Shown: in pieces, positions 1 to 12,384 of the stretch
Layout: every line of letters begins with the position of its first letter
How positions within the stretch are numbered: position 1 is the first letter of the stretch
NCBI GenBank assembly: GCA_021464415.1
Contig: CM038467.1
Coordinates: forward strand, 54,518,734-54,582,733
Direction: 5' to 3'
DNA length: 64,000 bases
Source: Lonicera japonica
Lineage: Eukaryota > Streptophyta > Magnoliopsida > Dipsacales > Caprifoliaceae
Translations under genes and position numbers: made by a program
Notes under the pieces: model-generated
Databases searched by the model: none
What the model saw: only the letters and a program-made list of their open reading frames with translations
Told to the model about the DNA's origin: nothing

Positions 1-2
1 GT

Positions 3-212
3 GTTATTAGTGGGCATGATTATTGTAATGCTCCTACTAATTACAATGAACCTAATCTAGTACGAGTAAAATGGTGTGGGAAAAGGCTTAAAGGAGGCAA
101 GGAGAAGGCACTAGCAAGGGCCAAAAATCAGAAAGTTAGACGTTGTCATGGGTGTGGTCAAATAAGCCAATCACATGACAAAAGAAATTGTTCGGCACTT
201 ACAAATCGATAA
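3..212 (+). pseudogene. FAR1/FRS- or MULE-type protein, C-terminal zinc-knuckle fragment
   Basis: The frame is open from the window edge to a TAA at 210-212, so the start lies outside. It encodes a basic stretch followed by a CX2CX6HX4C zinc knuckle (CHGC..., His, Cys near codons 49-64). This arrangement is typical of the C-terminus of FAR1-RELATED SEQUENCE proteins and of the MULE transposases from which they derive. A short acidic reading frame at about 302-388, ending in TAG and preceded by a pyrimidine-rich AG acceptor (297-299), may be a former last exon, because FAR1-like proteins often end in an acidic tail. The TAA comes before any usable GT donor, so the pair does not join cleanly. 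It could be the tail of a live gene to the left or a transposon relic; the sequence does not decide. Confidence 0.5.
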
Positions 213-394
213 GTAATAATTTATTTATTATTTATTTTATAAATACATTTTATTGTTGAAGTATGAATAATGATTTTTGTTATTTTTCATTAATGTAGGT
301 CATCCCCGTGCAATAATGATGCAAACTTGGAAGAGGTTAATGGTTCGTCAACGGAAGATAACGATGATATAAGTCTAGATTGTTAGTTTTGAAT

Positions 395-665
395 GAAATT
401 GTCGATATTTGAATCTTCTTGTGAATTTTTGAATGAAATTATGGATTTTTGAATGAAATTGTGGATATTTGAATATTTTTGTGGATATTTTAATCTTCTT
501 GTGGATATTTGAATGAAATTATGGAAATTTGAATCTTCTTGTGGATATTTGAATGAAATTATGGAAATTTGAATCTTTTTGTGGATATTTGAATGAAATT
601 GTGGACATTTGAATGAAAATGTGGATATTTGATTGAAATTGTAGATATTTGATTGAAATTGCATA
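395..665. repeat. AT-rich minisatellite, about 20-bp units in 40-bp higher order
   Basis: Imperfect tandem repetition of a 20-base unit close to GTGGATATTTGAATGAAATT, often paired with a TTTGAATCTTCTT variant to give 40-base repeats. Further diverged copies trail to about 800. It sits directly behind the zinc-knuckle fragment, where a 3' UTR would be. The long minus-strand reading frame across it (383-664) is a by-product of the repeat. Confidence 0.75.
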
Positions 666-1084
666 TTTTTTTAATAAGGATGCTTGTAGTTTGTTAGAAT
701 GAACTTGTAGACATTTGAATGAGAAAGGTTGTAATTTGTTAGTCTAAAGTGTGGATATTTGAATGACAAATGCTTGTATTTTGTTAGCATTCAAAGTGTG
801 AATTTTGAATGCTTGTATTTTGAATCAAGTGGAGCCATTCTATTACAAAATGAAATAATTGAGTATAATAGCACAAAATGATTCCAAAGACATTCCATTA
901 CAAAAAATCATTATAACAATACAAAATGGTTCCATTCCATTACAAAAAGTTACTTTATCGTGAACTTTTCACTAAATAAATAAATAGACAATATCAAAGC
1001 TATAACACTTAATATCTTCTACAAAAGAAAATCATATATGCTTCGTGTTGACTTCAGGAACAATCGACTCAACCGATGTACTAC
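666..1084. other. AT-rich spacer with no gene seen
   Basis: Holds trailing copies of the minisatellite and a small duplicated motif built on ACAAAATG.TTCCATTCCATTACAAAA (about 840-945). No coding signal or RNA gene is visible. Confidence 0.4.
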
Positions 1085-1313
1085 ATTCTGAATGTGCAAT
1101 GGTATTCGATACTTGTTGAATGGATGAGCTCTTGTACTAACCCAAGAAACTACCGCACTTTTGCCTTTTGCATGCATAATAGATTCTACCATGATTCTTG
1201 TTCTTATTTGAGAGTGTTATTTTCACATCCGCTAATTCTCAGCATAAACTTTCTTTAACCACGAATCAGATGTCCATTTCAATGCTTTTCTCCATGGTTG
1301 ATGAAGATGCCAT
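1085..1313 (-). pseudogene. GRF-type zinc-finger protein remnant
   Basis: On the minus strand a Met at 1313-1311 opens a short frame. Further on (about 1250-1129), interrupted by stops, the translation shows the zf-GRF pattern: a Lys-Asn-x-Gly-Arg-x-Tyr-Tyr-x-Cys core followed by Cys-Gly-x-Phe. GRF fingers bind nucleic acid and are common in small plant proteins linked to transposons. Stops stand where the first Cys-Gly and the final Trp of the motif are expected, and the frame changes between the Met and the finger, so this is not a working gene. The G/C-richer block at 1910-2105 may be its former 5' leader. Confidence 0.5.
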
Positions 1314-1909
1314 CTTAATCTACAGCAAGCAAACAAGCACCAAGCTTAACAAAACGGAAAATTCAAATATATACAATGAAAAATATAAACAAAACTTGTC
1401 AGGAGAAACCAACAATCAAACCAATTATGTGGGAAACTCTAGACTCTATTTTATCTTTCCTTCACACCAGTGAACCCCCTTGTGTCATTCTCATTAAAAT
1501 GTTGAACTAAATTGAGTCCAAGCCGGTGAGCTGGGTTGAACAATGTGAAGGTCTTTAGATGTGGGTTTTCTTAAGAGTAAATAACACTAGTATAATTAGG
1601 AAAAACTAGTTTAACAAAATACATTCAACATTCAAATAAATCTGCAAATTAGGGATTCATTCAAGTAATCAAATAAATCTGCAAATTGCGAACATATGGA
1701 TCTTTAATCTTTTGATGTTTTCGGGGAAAAAAACTGTGGTAATCAATGTTCAAAGTTGAAATAGCTGCTAAATAATTAATAGAAGAATAGATCAATTTGG
1801 TTTCTTGGATATTCAAAATGGTTTCAATGGGTTCAATCAAGCCCTAAATGAAAACCAACAATCAAACCAAATAGAATGCATAAAATAAATAGAGAAGATA
1901 TAACCTTAC

Positions 1910-2105
1910 TTGAAAATGTGAAAATCAAACGAGGGGGAGAGAGAGCGCTGAGACGGAGCTGGCGAAAGAGATGGTTTCGAGTGGTGGTGGACGGGAGGCG
2001 AAGAATGGAGTGCGTGAAAGATGGGGACGGATGATAAAGAACCTGAGAGGTGGAGGTGCAGGGGAATGAGAGAGGAAAGAGATACTGAGAGTTGTATATT
2101 GAGAG
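1910..2105 (-). promoter_or_regulatory. Possible 5' leader exon of the GRF remnant
   Basis: Read on minus, this block is CT-rich and much less AT-rich than its surroundings, and ends in AA|GTAAGG, a strong donor, at 1910/1909. It looks like an untranslated first exon pointing at the GRF remnant. No annotation is possible beyond this. Confidence 0.25.
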
Positions 2106-2200
2106 GGAGAGTGAAAAATTAATATAATTGTTGGTTTTAACTTCAGCTGCTGTTTGGTTGTGGGTTTAGTCCCTTGGTAAAAAAATCCGTTTGACCCTTG

Positions 2201-2236
2201 TTTCCCACAGTCCGTAAGTTCTGGACCGTGTGGGAA
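2201..2236. other. Perfect-arm hairpin
   Basis: TTTCCCACA-GTCC at 2201-2213 pairs with GGAC-CG-TGTGGGAAA ending at 2236: a 13-bp stem with a 2-base bulge and a 9-base loop. It stands at the outer end of the GRF leader block. It may be a transposon terminus, but no matching end was found. Confidence 0.5.
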
Positions 2237-2237
2237 A

Positions 2238-3600
2238 TGTCTTGGTAGATATGATCATATAATTTTTTTTATCTTACACGATAACAATTTAATAGACCCC
2301 ACGACACCTTTGACAATCAAATTAAATACATAAATATTAACTAAGATTGATACGATTGAAACAACACCATTGAAAACACATTGCTTTAGATTTTTCCATT
2401 AACCCAATTTTATGCCAAATAGACATTGAATTCCCATTTGCTGAAAAATTAAAGGTTAAGATCAAATCAGTGGTTGGCTAACATAATTAATGTACATTGA
2501 AGAAATACAAAGCATTAAATGCAAGGTTAAGTGGGTAACTTATTGTTACCTGATGACATGTCATTTTTTTTCATTTAATTTTAAAGAATCTTAAATTAGA
2601 TATTCATTTCATGATTTTATAATTCAAATCCAGGATATCGCTATTCCTTACTCTTGTAAAACACGATCAACTTAAAATTCTCTACTATGTATATACAACC
2701 CCTAAAATACACATATTATTTAAAATTATATGTGGTTAAAAAATCATCTCGTTATAATTGATTATTGATGACTCTTGTCAATTTAAGCATGTGAACATGC
2801 AAAAAGACATCTTCCACTTCCACTTTTTTTTTTATTTTTTTTGTACTTTTATTAAATTTGAGAAAGAAGTAATGAATTATATGATTGTAGATTGCACAAT
2901 AGGAGATAAATTCTTATGTGGCATTTTTCCTATATTTGGGGTAAGTTTTTATAGACAAATATTCTTCAATCATATATATATATATATATATTTTCAAATT
3001 AAGTTCCAAAATTTTACTCTATCTTCCATTTTAATTTAAGAGTTCATTATCTTTTTTTCAGTCATTTTAAATCAAAAATCTTAATTTTTGAGGATAGTAT
3101 CAATTAATGTTTCCAAATAATTACGTTGCATTTTTTGTCATTAATTTGATTAAAAATAATATTTTGGTTTTTTAAATATAAATTCAAGTTATAGGAAACG
3201 TTTTATCTCAAAAAAATAAAATTATAGAAAACGCTTCTTTAGAAAATGTCAACCTCTCCATACTAGTATAGTCAAATTCTCAAAGAAAATACGTAAACCT
3301 TCTACTAGAAGGAAAGTAAAAACTTCAATAAGTAGATGGTATTAATTGTCGTACAGTAGGCATATATATATACATATGGGTTTGTTTGGTTAAAGATTAA
3401 TTAAAAATAAATAAAACTGGTCACCTTAACCTGCAATAATAGGTTAAAGGTGCTGCCATCTCATTAATGGGCATTAATTATTGTCAGTACCCATTGATAG
3501 GTAAAGAGAAACGATACTTATTGAAAACTCATCCATATATATATATAATTCCATTAGAGATGCTTAGGTGTAATACAGTATCACATAAGTATTACGTGGA
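2238..3600. other. AT-rich intergenic DNA with no gene seen
   Basis: Very AT-rich with a (TA)n run at about 2971-2989. Reading frames here are short and composed of low-complexity codons. Confidence 0.4.
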
Positions 3601-3630
3601 ATTAGAATCTATTTACATATAAGTAAAACA

Positions 3631-3960
3631 CCTCCTATATATCGCTGAGCGCCACGTGTTAGCATTCAATTCTCCTATATCTCTCACAGTAAAACACTAA
3701 AATGGATGCATCAATTACAGTTACTTCTCCTAATCTTCTCTGCATTAATTTACTTTTTCTATTTTCCAAGCCGTTTCATTAACTGTTGCTTCGTCTCCAC
3801 AATCTCCCATTCTTCTCTATTTTCATACTATAACTCACTTCCTTTTCCTTATTAATCTTTTGTTATTTATTTCCTTCTTATCTCGCGCACCGTAACCCAC
3901 TTCAGATTCTTCAATGGTCTAGTTGTAAATTGTCAGGCTCAGGTGTGTATAATTACTACT
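3631..3960 (+). promoter_or_regulatory. Promoter/leader-like segment without a gene
   Basis: Contains TATAT at 3636-3642, a G-box CACGTG at 3653-3658, a CT-rich leader-like stretch, and CAG|GTGTGT at about 3940 that resembles a 5' UTR donor. No downstream coding exon was recognised, so this may be an orphan promoter or chance. Confidence 0.2.
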
Positions 3961-6900
3961 AGGACATTATACTTGATCAATTTCATTAGCGTGTCAATTG
4001 ATTAATCTGAAAATTGAGTATTTCATGTTGGATATTACTATTAGTAGAATGAAAATTAAGAAAAAAAAATGGGCTTGAAGTTGAGTGTTTGATCAATGTT
4101 TTTATTTCATAGTTTTAGATTTTTGGTGAATTTTAGAGTTTGTGACTTTACTTTAACCGTTGCCATTAAATATATTGTTTTGGGTCTAGGGTTTCATATT
4201 ACTTTCATAATTGCTTAATAGACTTGCCAAATCAGTCGTTCCAAGAAATGCAATTTACGATTGAATAATTAAAAGCAACTCTAACTTAAAATAGATGGCG
4301 AACGCCAAAACCGGCACTTTTTCGGTGATTAAGGATTTTCGTACCAAAATAGTGCCTAAGTTTAACAATTCATTTAGATAATTAACTAAACTAATTAAAG
4401 AGTATAGACCGTCCTCGAATCAACCTAGCTAGGTTTTTAGTGCAAAAAATGATGAATTATTGTTTTTAAGTTCTTAATCATTTAAATTTTTGTGTAAACT
4501 TGTGAAAGCATGTTTAAAAGCATGCAAGGATAAAATAATACCCAAAATAAGTGGGTGATATTGGAAAATAAATAAATAACGCGCAAACGAATCACATTCA
4601 AAGTGTAATTTTTCACATTTTATCTCTTCGAAACCTTAACTATAGACGAGCGATATATTGGAAGATAAAGCATGCTTAACATATTGAAAGATATGTAAAT
4701 AATTAAACAAGTGTAATAGACCAAGATGTGGATTCGAGAAACTAAGATTTACTATGAAAAGGGGTAAAACAAGGGTTTAATCGACTATCGGAAACAACTA
4801 TTTAAAAACTCAACAAAATAGATCCTAAACTAATGAAATTCTAGAAAATCAGAATGTAAACATGCTTGAGAAATTCAAATTGAATTAGAAAGGTTATTCT
4901 ATGATAATCCAGGATCTTATGCAAAAAACTCATATAAACCGTAAATTGAATTAGTTTAGTAGCGAAACGGGTCAAAAATATTTATAAACAGCTAAAAAAA
5001 TTTGATTAATGGAACAAAATAGTAGATAATCTAATTCATGTATTCATAATGATAAAATATATAACATTTAATAAGAATTGACAATTAATCGAAGAAAAAT
5101 TAAAAATTAGGGTATTCCCCATATATATTTAACATTTACAATTGAAAAGCTTGATGAATGAGGGAAAGTCTGGAAACAATCTTGCTCTAAACTTTCAAAT
5201 TACTATAGAATTTATTCTCAATGTAGTTTATAAAGAAAAACAAATGAAACCCTATATTTGAGACTACACAAAAGCTCCAAAAATCTTTGTTGATGTTTTA
5301 GCCACTCTTTGTGAATTCTACGATGATTCCTCTGACCTGACCTTCTTTACTCTACCTTTAAATTCTTCTGAAAAGATCCTAGGTGATGAGTCAAGCTGTA
5401 GCCTTAGGGTGTTGGTCGAATCGGAATTGAAGTTAGAATTTTGGGCTTTTAAAGGGTTGGGATTGATCTTGGCCTAATTTTCGCTGCAATTTTTGTATTG
5501 TGGCGATAACTTTGCACTCCAAACTACAATTAACACATGGTTTTCGCCTACCTATAGGTAGCTCAATTCTATACATCTTTTATATATGGAGATTTTCTCA
5601 AATTCCTTATATATCAATACCATAATTAGCTAGAACGTAGGGCTTACGCACGGTGATGCTTTTCTTCATAAAAAATATCTCGGTTTGATTCCAACGAGCT
5701 ATGCCTTACTGGGGATTTCTTTATTAGCCCCTCTTGGAAAATTTCGTTCACTCCGTTAATGCTTGGGCTCAAATTTTGCTTTAGATCACTTTCTTGAGCC
5801 CAAATCACTTCGAATTTACCAACTTTGAATTTACCGACAATGGCCAACTTTAAGGATTTTGGCTCATGCTCGGGCTTAGAATTTTTCTTGGGCTTGGCTT
5901 CTTTTTTTATTCTTTTTTTGCAATGCTCTATTTTTGCACTTAATTGGGGGAATAGGAATATGTTGGTCATCTCAAACCAATGGAGGATTTCTTATTTAAT
6001 TATTATTGAATCAGAGTCTCTTTTGGCTACTTATGACATGGTGCACAATGGAGAGTCTTATATATCTCTTATCCTTTATTGTTGCAGCCTCCATGCTAGT
6101 CTAAACAATGTTTTGCTTAGGCATTGCTAGTGGTTGGTTCAACAAATATTGGTTTGGGAGTGCTATCAGAACATAGAAATCAGGGATAAGTCATATTACA
6201 TTAGATATCATATAGGAGAGAGAAATTAAATTCCCTTATTTAAAAGGAATTATGAGAGAGAAAAAACTGTACGTGGTGGAAGACGAAGGCATGAGGGATA
6301 AATTAAGGACATAGGACGTTATAAGTGAAATTTCGAATTTATGAGAGAGTTGGAGAGAAAAAATCAATTGTATGTATTGTAAATTTTGAATTTAAGAGTG
6401 AATTCATATAATTTAACTTGAAGTAGGAGAGATAAATTAAGAATAGCTAATTTTACATTAGATTAGATTATAGTTTTTACAATACTAGATATTATATCGT
6501 ATTATACTTTTATAATATTATATATATATATATATATATATTATTAGACAATTAAGCTAAAATAAATTGCAAATATTTTTTAAGAGTAAATTTAGGATAT
6601 GAAATACCTAATATTACATGACATATTAGATACTACATAACTAATGTGAAATCAATTGTACATATTGTGAATTTTGGATTTAGGAGTGAATTTCGATTTA
6701 GAATATAATAAGGAGTAGGAAAGAGAAATTAAGGATAATTAATATTATATTATTATAGACACCTCAATTTGCGACTCCTGTAAGAATCCTAAAATTCCTA
6801 ATGAGTTTAAATCGAGCTTAGAACTCACCAACACACTAGAAAACAATCTGGAGAGATTTGTAACACGATAAACTGCTTTACTGTGTGGGTTTGTTATGCG

Positions 6901-7030
6901 ACAAAGTTATACTACAAACTATCTTGAGTTTTTTGTTATGCGACAAAGTTATCACAAAGTTATACTATAATAATATAATATTAATTATTCTGATTTCTCT
7001 CATAAGTTATCACAAACTTTGTGATAATTT
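3961..7030. other. AT-rich repeat-derived DNA with no gene seen
   Basis: The 108-residue minus ORF at 5644-5970 and its plus-strand partner match no family I know and have no start or codon support. The stretch 6180-6770 shares phrases such as GAGTAGGAAAGAGAAATTA and TGTGAAATCAATTGTACAT with 10990-11240, so both are members of one degraded dispersed repeat. A (TA)n run lies at about 6519-6541. Confidence 0.4.
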
Positions 7031-7790
7031 ACTTTGTCTCTCTTTATCTCTCTGTCATATTTTCTGATTTCAAAGCTACTAAAAAAGCTCGTTTTGTGTG
7101 TTATGTAATTTTCGAAGGAATTCTTGAGTTTAGTCTCGACACCTGGTGGCTTATATTCTAAAATCGGACTACAAAAATATATATCAAGAGGAAAAGCAAG
7201 TATTTGTTGGAAGTTTCTCTACAACACTTTATTTTCTCTCTTATTATTTCATATTATATCATAGAGAATATAATAAACTAAACATCTCTTCAAATAAAGT
7301 TATATGATTGCATATGTGATTAAAATGTTGACTTATTGTAAATTGATTCTAGTTGGATAAACTTATTGTCAAATTACATATATTCCGCTAGTTTCAATAT
7401 CGTCTTCAATCTCTCTCTTTCTCTCTCTCTCTCTCTCATATTTTCTGATTTCAAAGCTACTAAAAAAGCTCATTTTTTGTGTTATGTAATTTTCGAAGGA
7501 ATTCTTGAGTTTAGTCTCAGCACTCGGAGGGTTATATTCTAAAATCGGACTGCTGAAAATATTTTTAGAGGAAAAGCAAGTATTCGTCGGAAGTTTCTCT
7601 ACAACACTTTATTTTCTCTCTTATTATTTCATATTATATCATAGAGAAGGTAATAAACTAAACATCTCTTCAAATTAAGTTATATAATTGCATACGTGTT
7701 TAAAATGTAGACTTATTGTAAATGTTGTTCTAGTTGGATAAACTTATTGTCAAATTACATATATTCCGCTAGTTTCAATATTGTCTTCAA

Positions 7791-7860
<70 letters not shown>

Positions 7861-8206
7861 TTTCTGATTTCAAAGTTACTAAAAAAGCTCATTTTTTGTG
7901 TTACGTAATTTTTTAAGGAATTCTTGAGTTTAGTCTAGGCACCCGAAGGGTTATATTCTAAAATCGGGCTGCTGAAAATATTTTAAGAGGAAAAACATGT
8001 ATTCGTTGGAAATTTCTCTACAACACTTTATTTTCTCTCTTATTATTTCATAGTATATCATAGAGAAAGTAATAAACTAAACATCTCTTCAAATTAAGTT
8101 ATATAATTGCATACGTGTTTAAAATGTAAACTTATTGTAAATGTTGTTCTAGTTGGATAAACTTATTGTCAAATTACATATATTCCGCTAGTTTCAATAT
8201 CGTCTT
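7031..8206. repeat. Three tandem copies of a 380-420 bp unit
   Basis: The phrase CATATTTTCTGATTTCAAAG begins at 7056, 7438 and 7856. Each is followed by the same approximately 350 bp ending in TTCCGCTAGTTTCAATAT. Copies are separated by CT-rich microsatellites, and the third junction has expanded to (TATC)n(TC)n at about 7790-7855, which explains the longer second period. Similarity is high throughout, so the duplication is fairly recent. No coding content. Confidence 0.85.
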
Positions 8207-8353
8207 TTTTAAAAACACTGTTAAACCCACCTTCTTTTTAAAAAAACCAAAAGAAATGAAACTATTAATATCCAAACAAAACTAAGCTTTTAAAATCCCG
8301 ACTAATTTTATTTTTTTAAGAACAAAAAAATATCATTGCGAAACTAAATCGGC

Positions 8354-8690
8354 CTAAAGGGAAGGTAGCAAAAAGTTCAGGGCCTCCTCCAACCAAGAAT
8401 TAAATGACACAAATTTAGCATGCTTAGCTAGATAGTGAGCCATAAAATTACTACACCGGGGTACAAAAGACCAACTACAGAGTCTAAACAAACCCGACAA
8501 AAGCTTAACATCCTCAATAATATGACCATAAGGGGCTAAGCTATTAGCACTACTATTAATCAAATTAATAATCAATTGGGCATCACCTTCAAAGAGAGCT
8601 TCAAAGAAACCACGATTGAGAGCAAAGTCTGAAGTGTAAAAGACAGCAAGCGATTCGGCCAACGCTAGATCCATCCATTTGCTGAGACCC
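8354..8690 (-). pseudogene. RNase H-like (RVT_3) fragment of a LINE-type element
   Basis: The minus-strand translation starts at an Ala-Glu-Ser-Leu-Ala helix and continues with Glu-Gly-Asp-Ala (acidic catalytic position), an Ile-Ile-x-x-Ile-x-x-Leu segment and Phe-Val-Pro-Arg-x-x-Asn-x-x-Ala-His-x-Leu-Ala. These are the C-terminal signatures of the plant RNase H-like domain of non-LTR retrotransposons and related orphan proteins. About 106 residues remain; the N-terminal Asp strand and any reverse transcriptase are missing. It is a stand-alone fragment in AT-rich DNA. Confidence 0.6.
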
Positions 8691-9236
8691 GAATTGATAA
8701 AGTTTTACAAAAGAATGTCATCCAAATATATCATGTCTTTCATATAGACTAAGATATATTCGATACACTATACTCAAAAGTGCAATTCTATATCAAATGA
8801 ATTTCGATAAAACCCGACCTTTTTTAAAGATTCAAAACCAATAAAATGAGACTTTGGTATAGTTATTTGAGGAAACTATACTTAATCAAGCTCATATTTT
8901 CAAATTGATAAGACAAATTTGTCACTAGTAATTAAACTTTGACAAAATCAAAAACATCGAGTCTAGGAAAATGCAGTTTTCATCCCTTCCCTGATTCTCC
9001 TCGAATCAGGTTTATAATACGACATTTTCATAAAATAGTAGAAAATTAGTAAAGATTGACTTCTAAGTTTTCCAATAGAGAAAAATATATAAGAATAGTA
9101 GACACCGAAAAGGTGGGGCTAGTGTCCAACACCTTCCCGTTCCGTAATATAGTTCCTCAACCGTATAAAATCCTAATTTTGTAAACAAATATGTAAGTAA
9201 AAGGCTTATATGCATCATTTTCCCCTTATACAATGT
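8691..9236. other. AT-rich spacer with no gene seen
   Basis: No recognisable coding or repeat structure, only dispersed AT-rich sequence before the LTR-like unit. Confidence 0.35.
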
Positions 9237-10792
9237 TGTTGGTCGGATAATGACCCTAGAGGGGGGGTGAATAGGGTTTTAAAAACTTAATGCGGAATTA
9301 AAACGTTTTCAAAATATTTAAGCAAATCAACTTAGCTAAGCAACAATATCAAGGAAATAATCAATTTCAAGTAATCAATCCCAAGACAAACAAATAAGCA
9401 ATCTCAAAATACAAGCAATAATATAGCAATAAAAAGAGAACTTGAGTTTAGAGAGATTAAAACAATTTGAAGCTCAAGACTTTTTGTCCACACGGTTCGG
9501 TTTCCTAAACCATACGTCCGCGCTCGGTTAGTTCCCCGAGAATTTTCACTATTCAATCTTCATCGGGTGAAGATCAAACCTCAATACAAATGTTGCTATG
9601 CACGCAACACTCACAATGTAGCTATACCCACTACACTTCTCACAAGATATGCTCTCTTGCTCTACAAAGAGACAAACTCTCTTTTGAAATGAAGAATGAA
9701 TTGTTTGTGGTGATATACACCAATACAATAACTCTCAAGTGTATTTGAAGATTACAAATGAAGCTCACACTATAGTTATCAAGATTGATCAAAATATATA
9801 GCTCAAAAGATGAAAGATTGATCAAAATGTGTTCTTGAATCTTTGTATATTTGAATATATGAATAATAGAGTATTAGAATGATTCAAGGTATGTTAAAAC
9901 ATGTCTAATACCTCATATATATAGCTTGCAAAAGCATATGGCCGTTGGGGGTCATTAAGAAAGGTTTTGGGTCAAAGGTATACATTTTCAAATTTTTCAA
10001 CAGCTAGTTTTGACAAAAAAATTCAAATTTGTTTTGATAATTTCTCCAAATTTGACTGTTGGATCATGCTCAAATTTTAGTCAAAAGTGCTAAGAGATTT
10101 TGGCTAACTACTGTAAAAATTTTAAAATGATCGGAGTCCGGGAATGCCTCCATCATACCGTTAGATCAAAACTGTGCAAAAACTGAGCGAATTTTAAATG
10201 TAAAATAAAAATATTTTTGCAATTTATCAATTTAGTTCCAAATACAATTCTAATGATTTTTGAACCTCAAATATATGTTTCTAAGATACCTATTTTTATT
10301 AGAGCTTAAAATATGATCATTTAAAATTAATATGAATTTATTTTGAAACTCAGTTTTTGTAAAATGATGTTTTTCAAAAAAATTCAATTTCAAGCTTGTT
10401 TGAATCAATCTTTAAAAGATGCATGCATAAGTTTGAGCTATAAAGATTTGATCAATAATGTAACTTTACATAAATCTTAAGCACTTACTCGATTACTGAA
10501 TTAACGAGTGTTCGAATGCGTTGATTTGTTTATTCGGATTGATCTTCATTTGAAGCTTTTTCTTTGCAACTTTTCATATAGTCTTTTGATCATTTGTACT
10601 TCATGATTTGCATTGAGAGATTTGATCTTCCTTATCTTGTCCAATGATCGAATAGTGAAAGAGTGATTCTTGTCATGTTTTTCTTGAATTTTTCAAGTAA
10701 ATGAACTATATACTTATATCCAAAAACATGTTAAATTACACATGATTGATTTATTATTATTATCAAAATAAGATTAAGACCTTAGGTCAACA
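9237..10792 (+). mobile_element. Solo-LTR-like unit, copy 1
   Basis: Begins TGTTGGTCGG and ends GGTCAACA, giving the TG...CA ends and short inverted termini of an LTR. It shares long collinear stretches with the unit at 36861-38318, for instance the CCCTAGAGGGGGGGTGAATA start, the GTCCACACGGTTCGG block and the tail before GGTCAACA. No matching 5-bp target duplication is visible here (AATGT left, CACGC right). Superfamily not assigned; orientation is given relative to copy 2. Confidence 0.6.
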
Positions 10793-11272
10793 CACGCTTT
10801 TGTCCGTTTTCTCATAAAATTTACTGACAACTCTGAACGAACCCAACCCTCTCGCATTTAGAATAAAATAGATGACACATGATATGAATTATCACCGTAT
10901 AAAAGCAAATGGACCATTGAAACTTCTTTCGCCATTTCAAGCCCCCAATTTAAGTTCAGGATTGGGTACTGCATTCGTGGATTCTCACTATTCTATTATA
11001 CTTTTTAATATTAAATTATGTCATATATTAGATAATTCATGTGAAATCAATTGTACATCAATTTTTCATTAAATAGAGAAAAATGAGGAATAGCTCATAC
11101 TATATTAAATATAATATATGAGTGAGAAATTAAATTCCGAATTGAAATGGGAGTAGGAAAGAGAAATTAGGAATATTATATTAGACATATTATGTAAGAG
11201 ATATTTATATTATGCATGTTCTAAATTTAAGAGGTTTAAATCTTCTATTAATATTTTTTTTCTTTTTTTTTC
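10793..11272. other. AT-rich spacer with degraded dispersed repeat
   Basis: 10990-11240 is a diverged relative of 6180-6770. Nothing coding. Confidence 0.35.
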
Positions 11273-12348
11273 GAGTAAACAATAAAAATATCACTAAACT
11301 ATTGATCAATGTCATTTTGCCCACAAGACATTAATTTGTTCTAATTTATCCACTAAACTTTTTACTTGTTTCGATCAGCCCACTCCATTTATTTTCATCC
11401 ATATATGTGTTGTTAGTGGGAATATTATCGTCATTTCAATTCTAAAACACTTCCATCATTTCAATTTTCCCATTAAAATTTTTAGTTGTTTTAATTTGCC
11501 CACTAAGCTATTGATTTTGTATAAAATTGTGTTTGAATTCTTTATATATATATATTGAATAATACTTTGTTTGATTGTATAATTGATAAATTGGATTTAT
11601 TTTAAGAAATTGTACAAATAGATTGGAACCATTGGGTATATATATACAGTCTGACTATTAATTTTGTTGTGTTAAATTTATAGTGGATCAATTGGCAAAT
11701 AAGATAAAAGTATTAAAGTAAAAATAATAATAATAGTATCCTTTGAAAAATGTATATTTAGTTTTACAGTATTTAGGAATTAAAAAAAAGTTATTAAATG
11801 CACTCACGGAATCTTACTTCTCACCCCACTTCTCAAAATACTTTCAACTCACCCCACAAACATATATATATATATATATATCATTTCTTAAAAACATATC
11901 CAAACCACCCCAGATAGATGATGATGACCCACAAGTCATTTTCACTTCTGATGATCCTTTCATCCGTTTTGAAGAATTTTTTTATGGCACAACTAGTTCC
12001 ACCCTAGCTTCAACAACCCCAGAATCCTGAAGTTGTTGACCCTGATGAAGAAATAGAAACTTAGAATGTCCCTCAGCCGCAAGCTCCTGAAGTTAAAACT
12101 AATAGGCATAATGAACATCGCCAGGTCTTTACCTTTGATGATATCCCTCGTCAAAATTGCATGAAAGCATAGCTAGCTAGGTTCACCTCTTGGATTCAGA
12201 CAGATCGTCAGTACTATGACTTGCCTACAAGCATCTTAAGATTTATTGCTAGGATGGAAGGAAGATTGAAAGAATGGTACTCTAGTCTTGGAGAATATCA
12301 ACAACTGCAATTTCAGCAATCCGCTATAATTGATGTGATGCTCGGCTA

Positions 12349-12384
<36 letters not shown>

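Noticed and set aside
5644..5970. 108-residue minus ORF
   Set aside because: No recognisable family, Lys-rich low complexity, no promoter or codon evidence.
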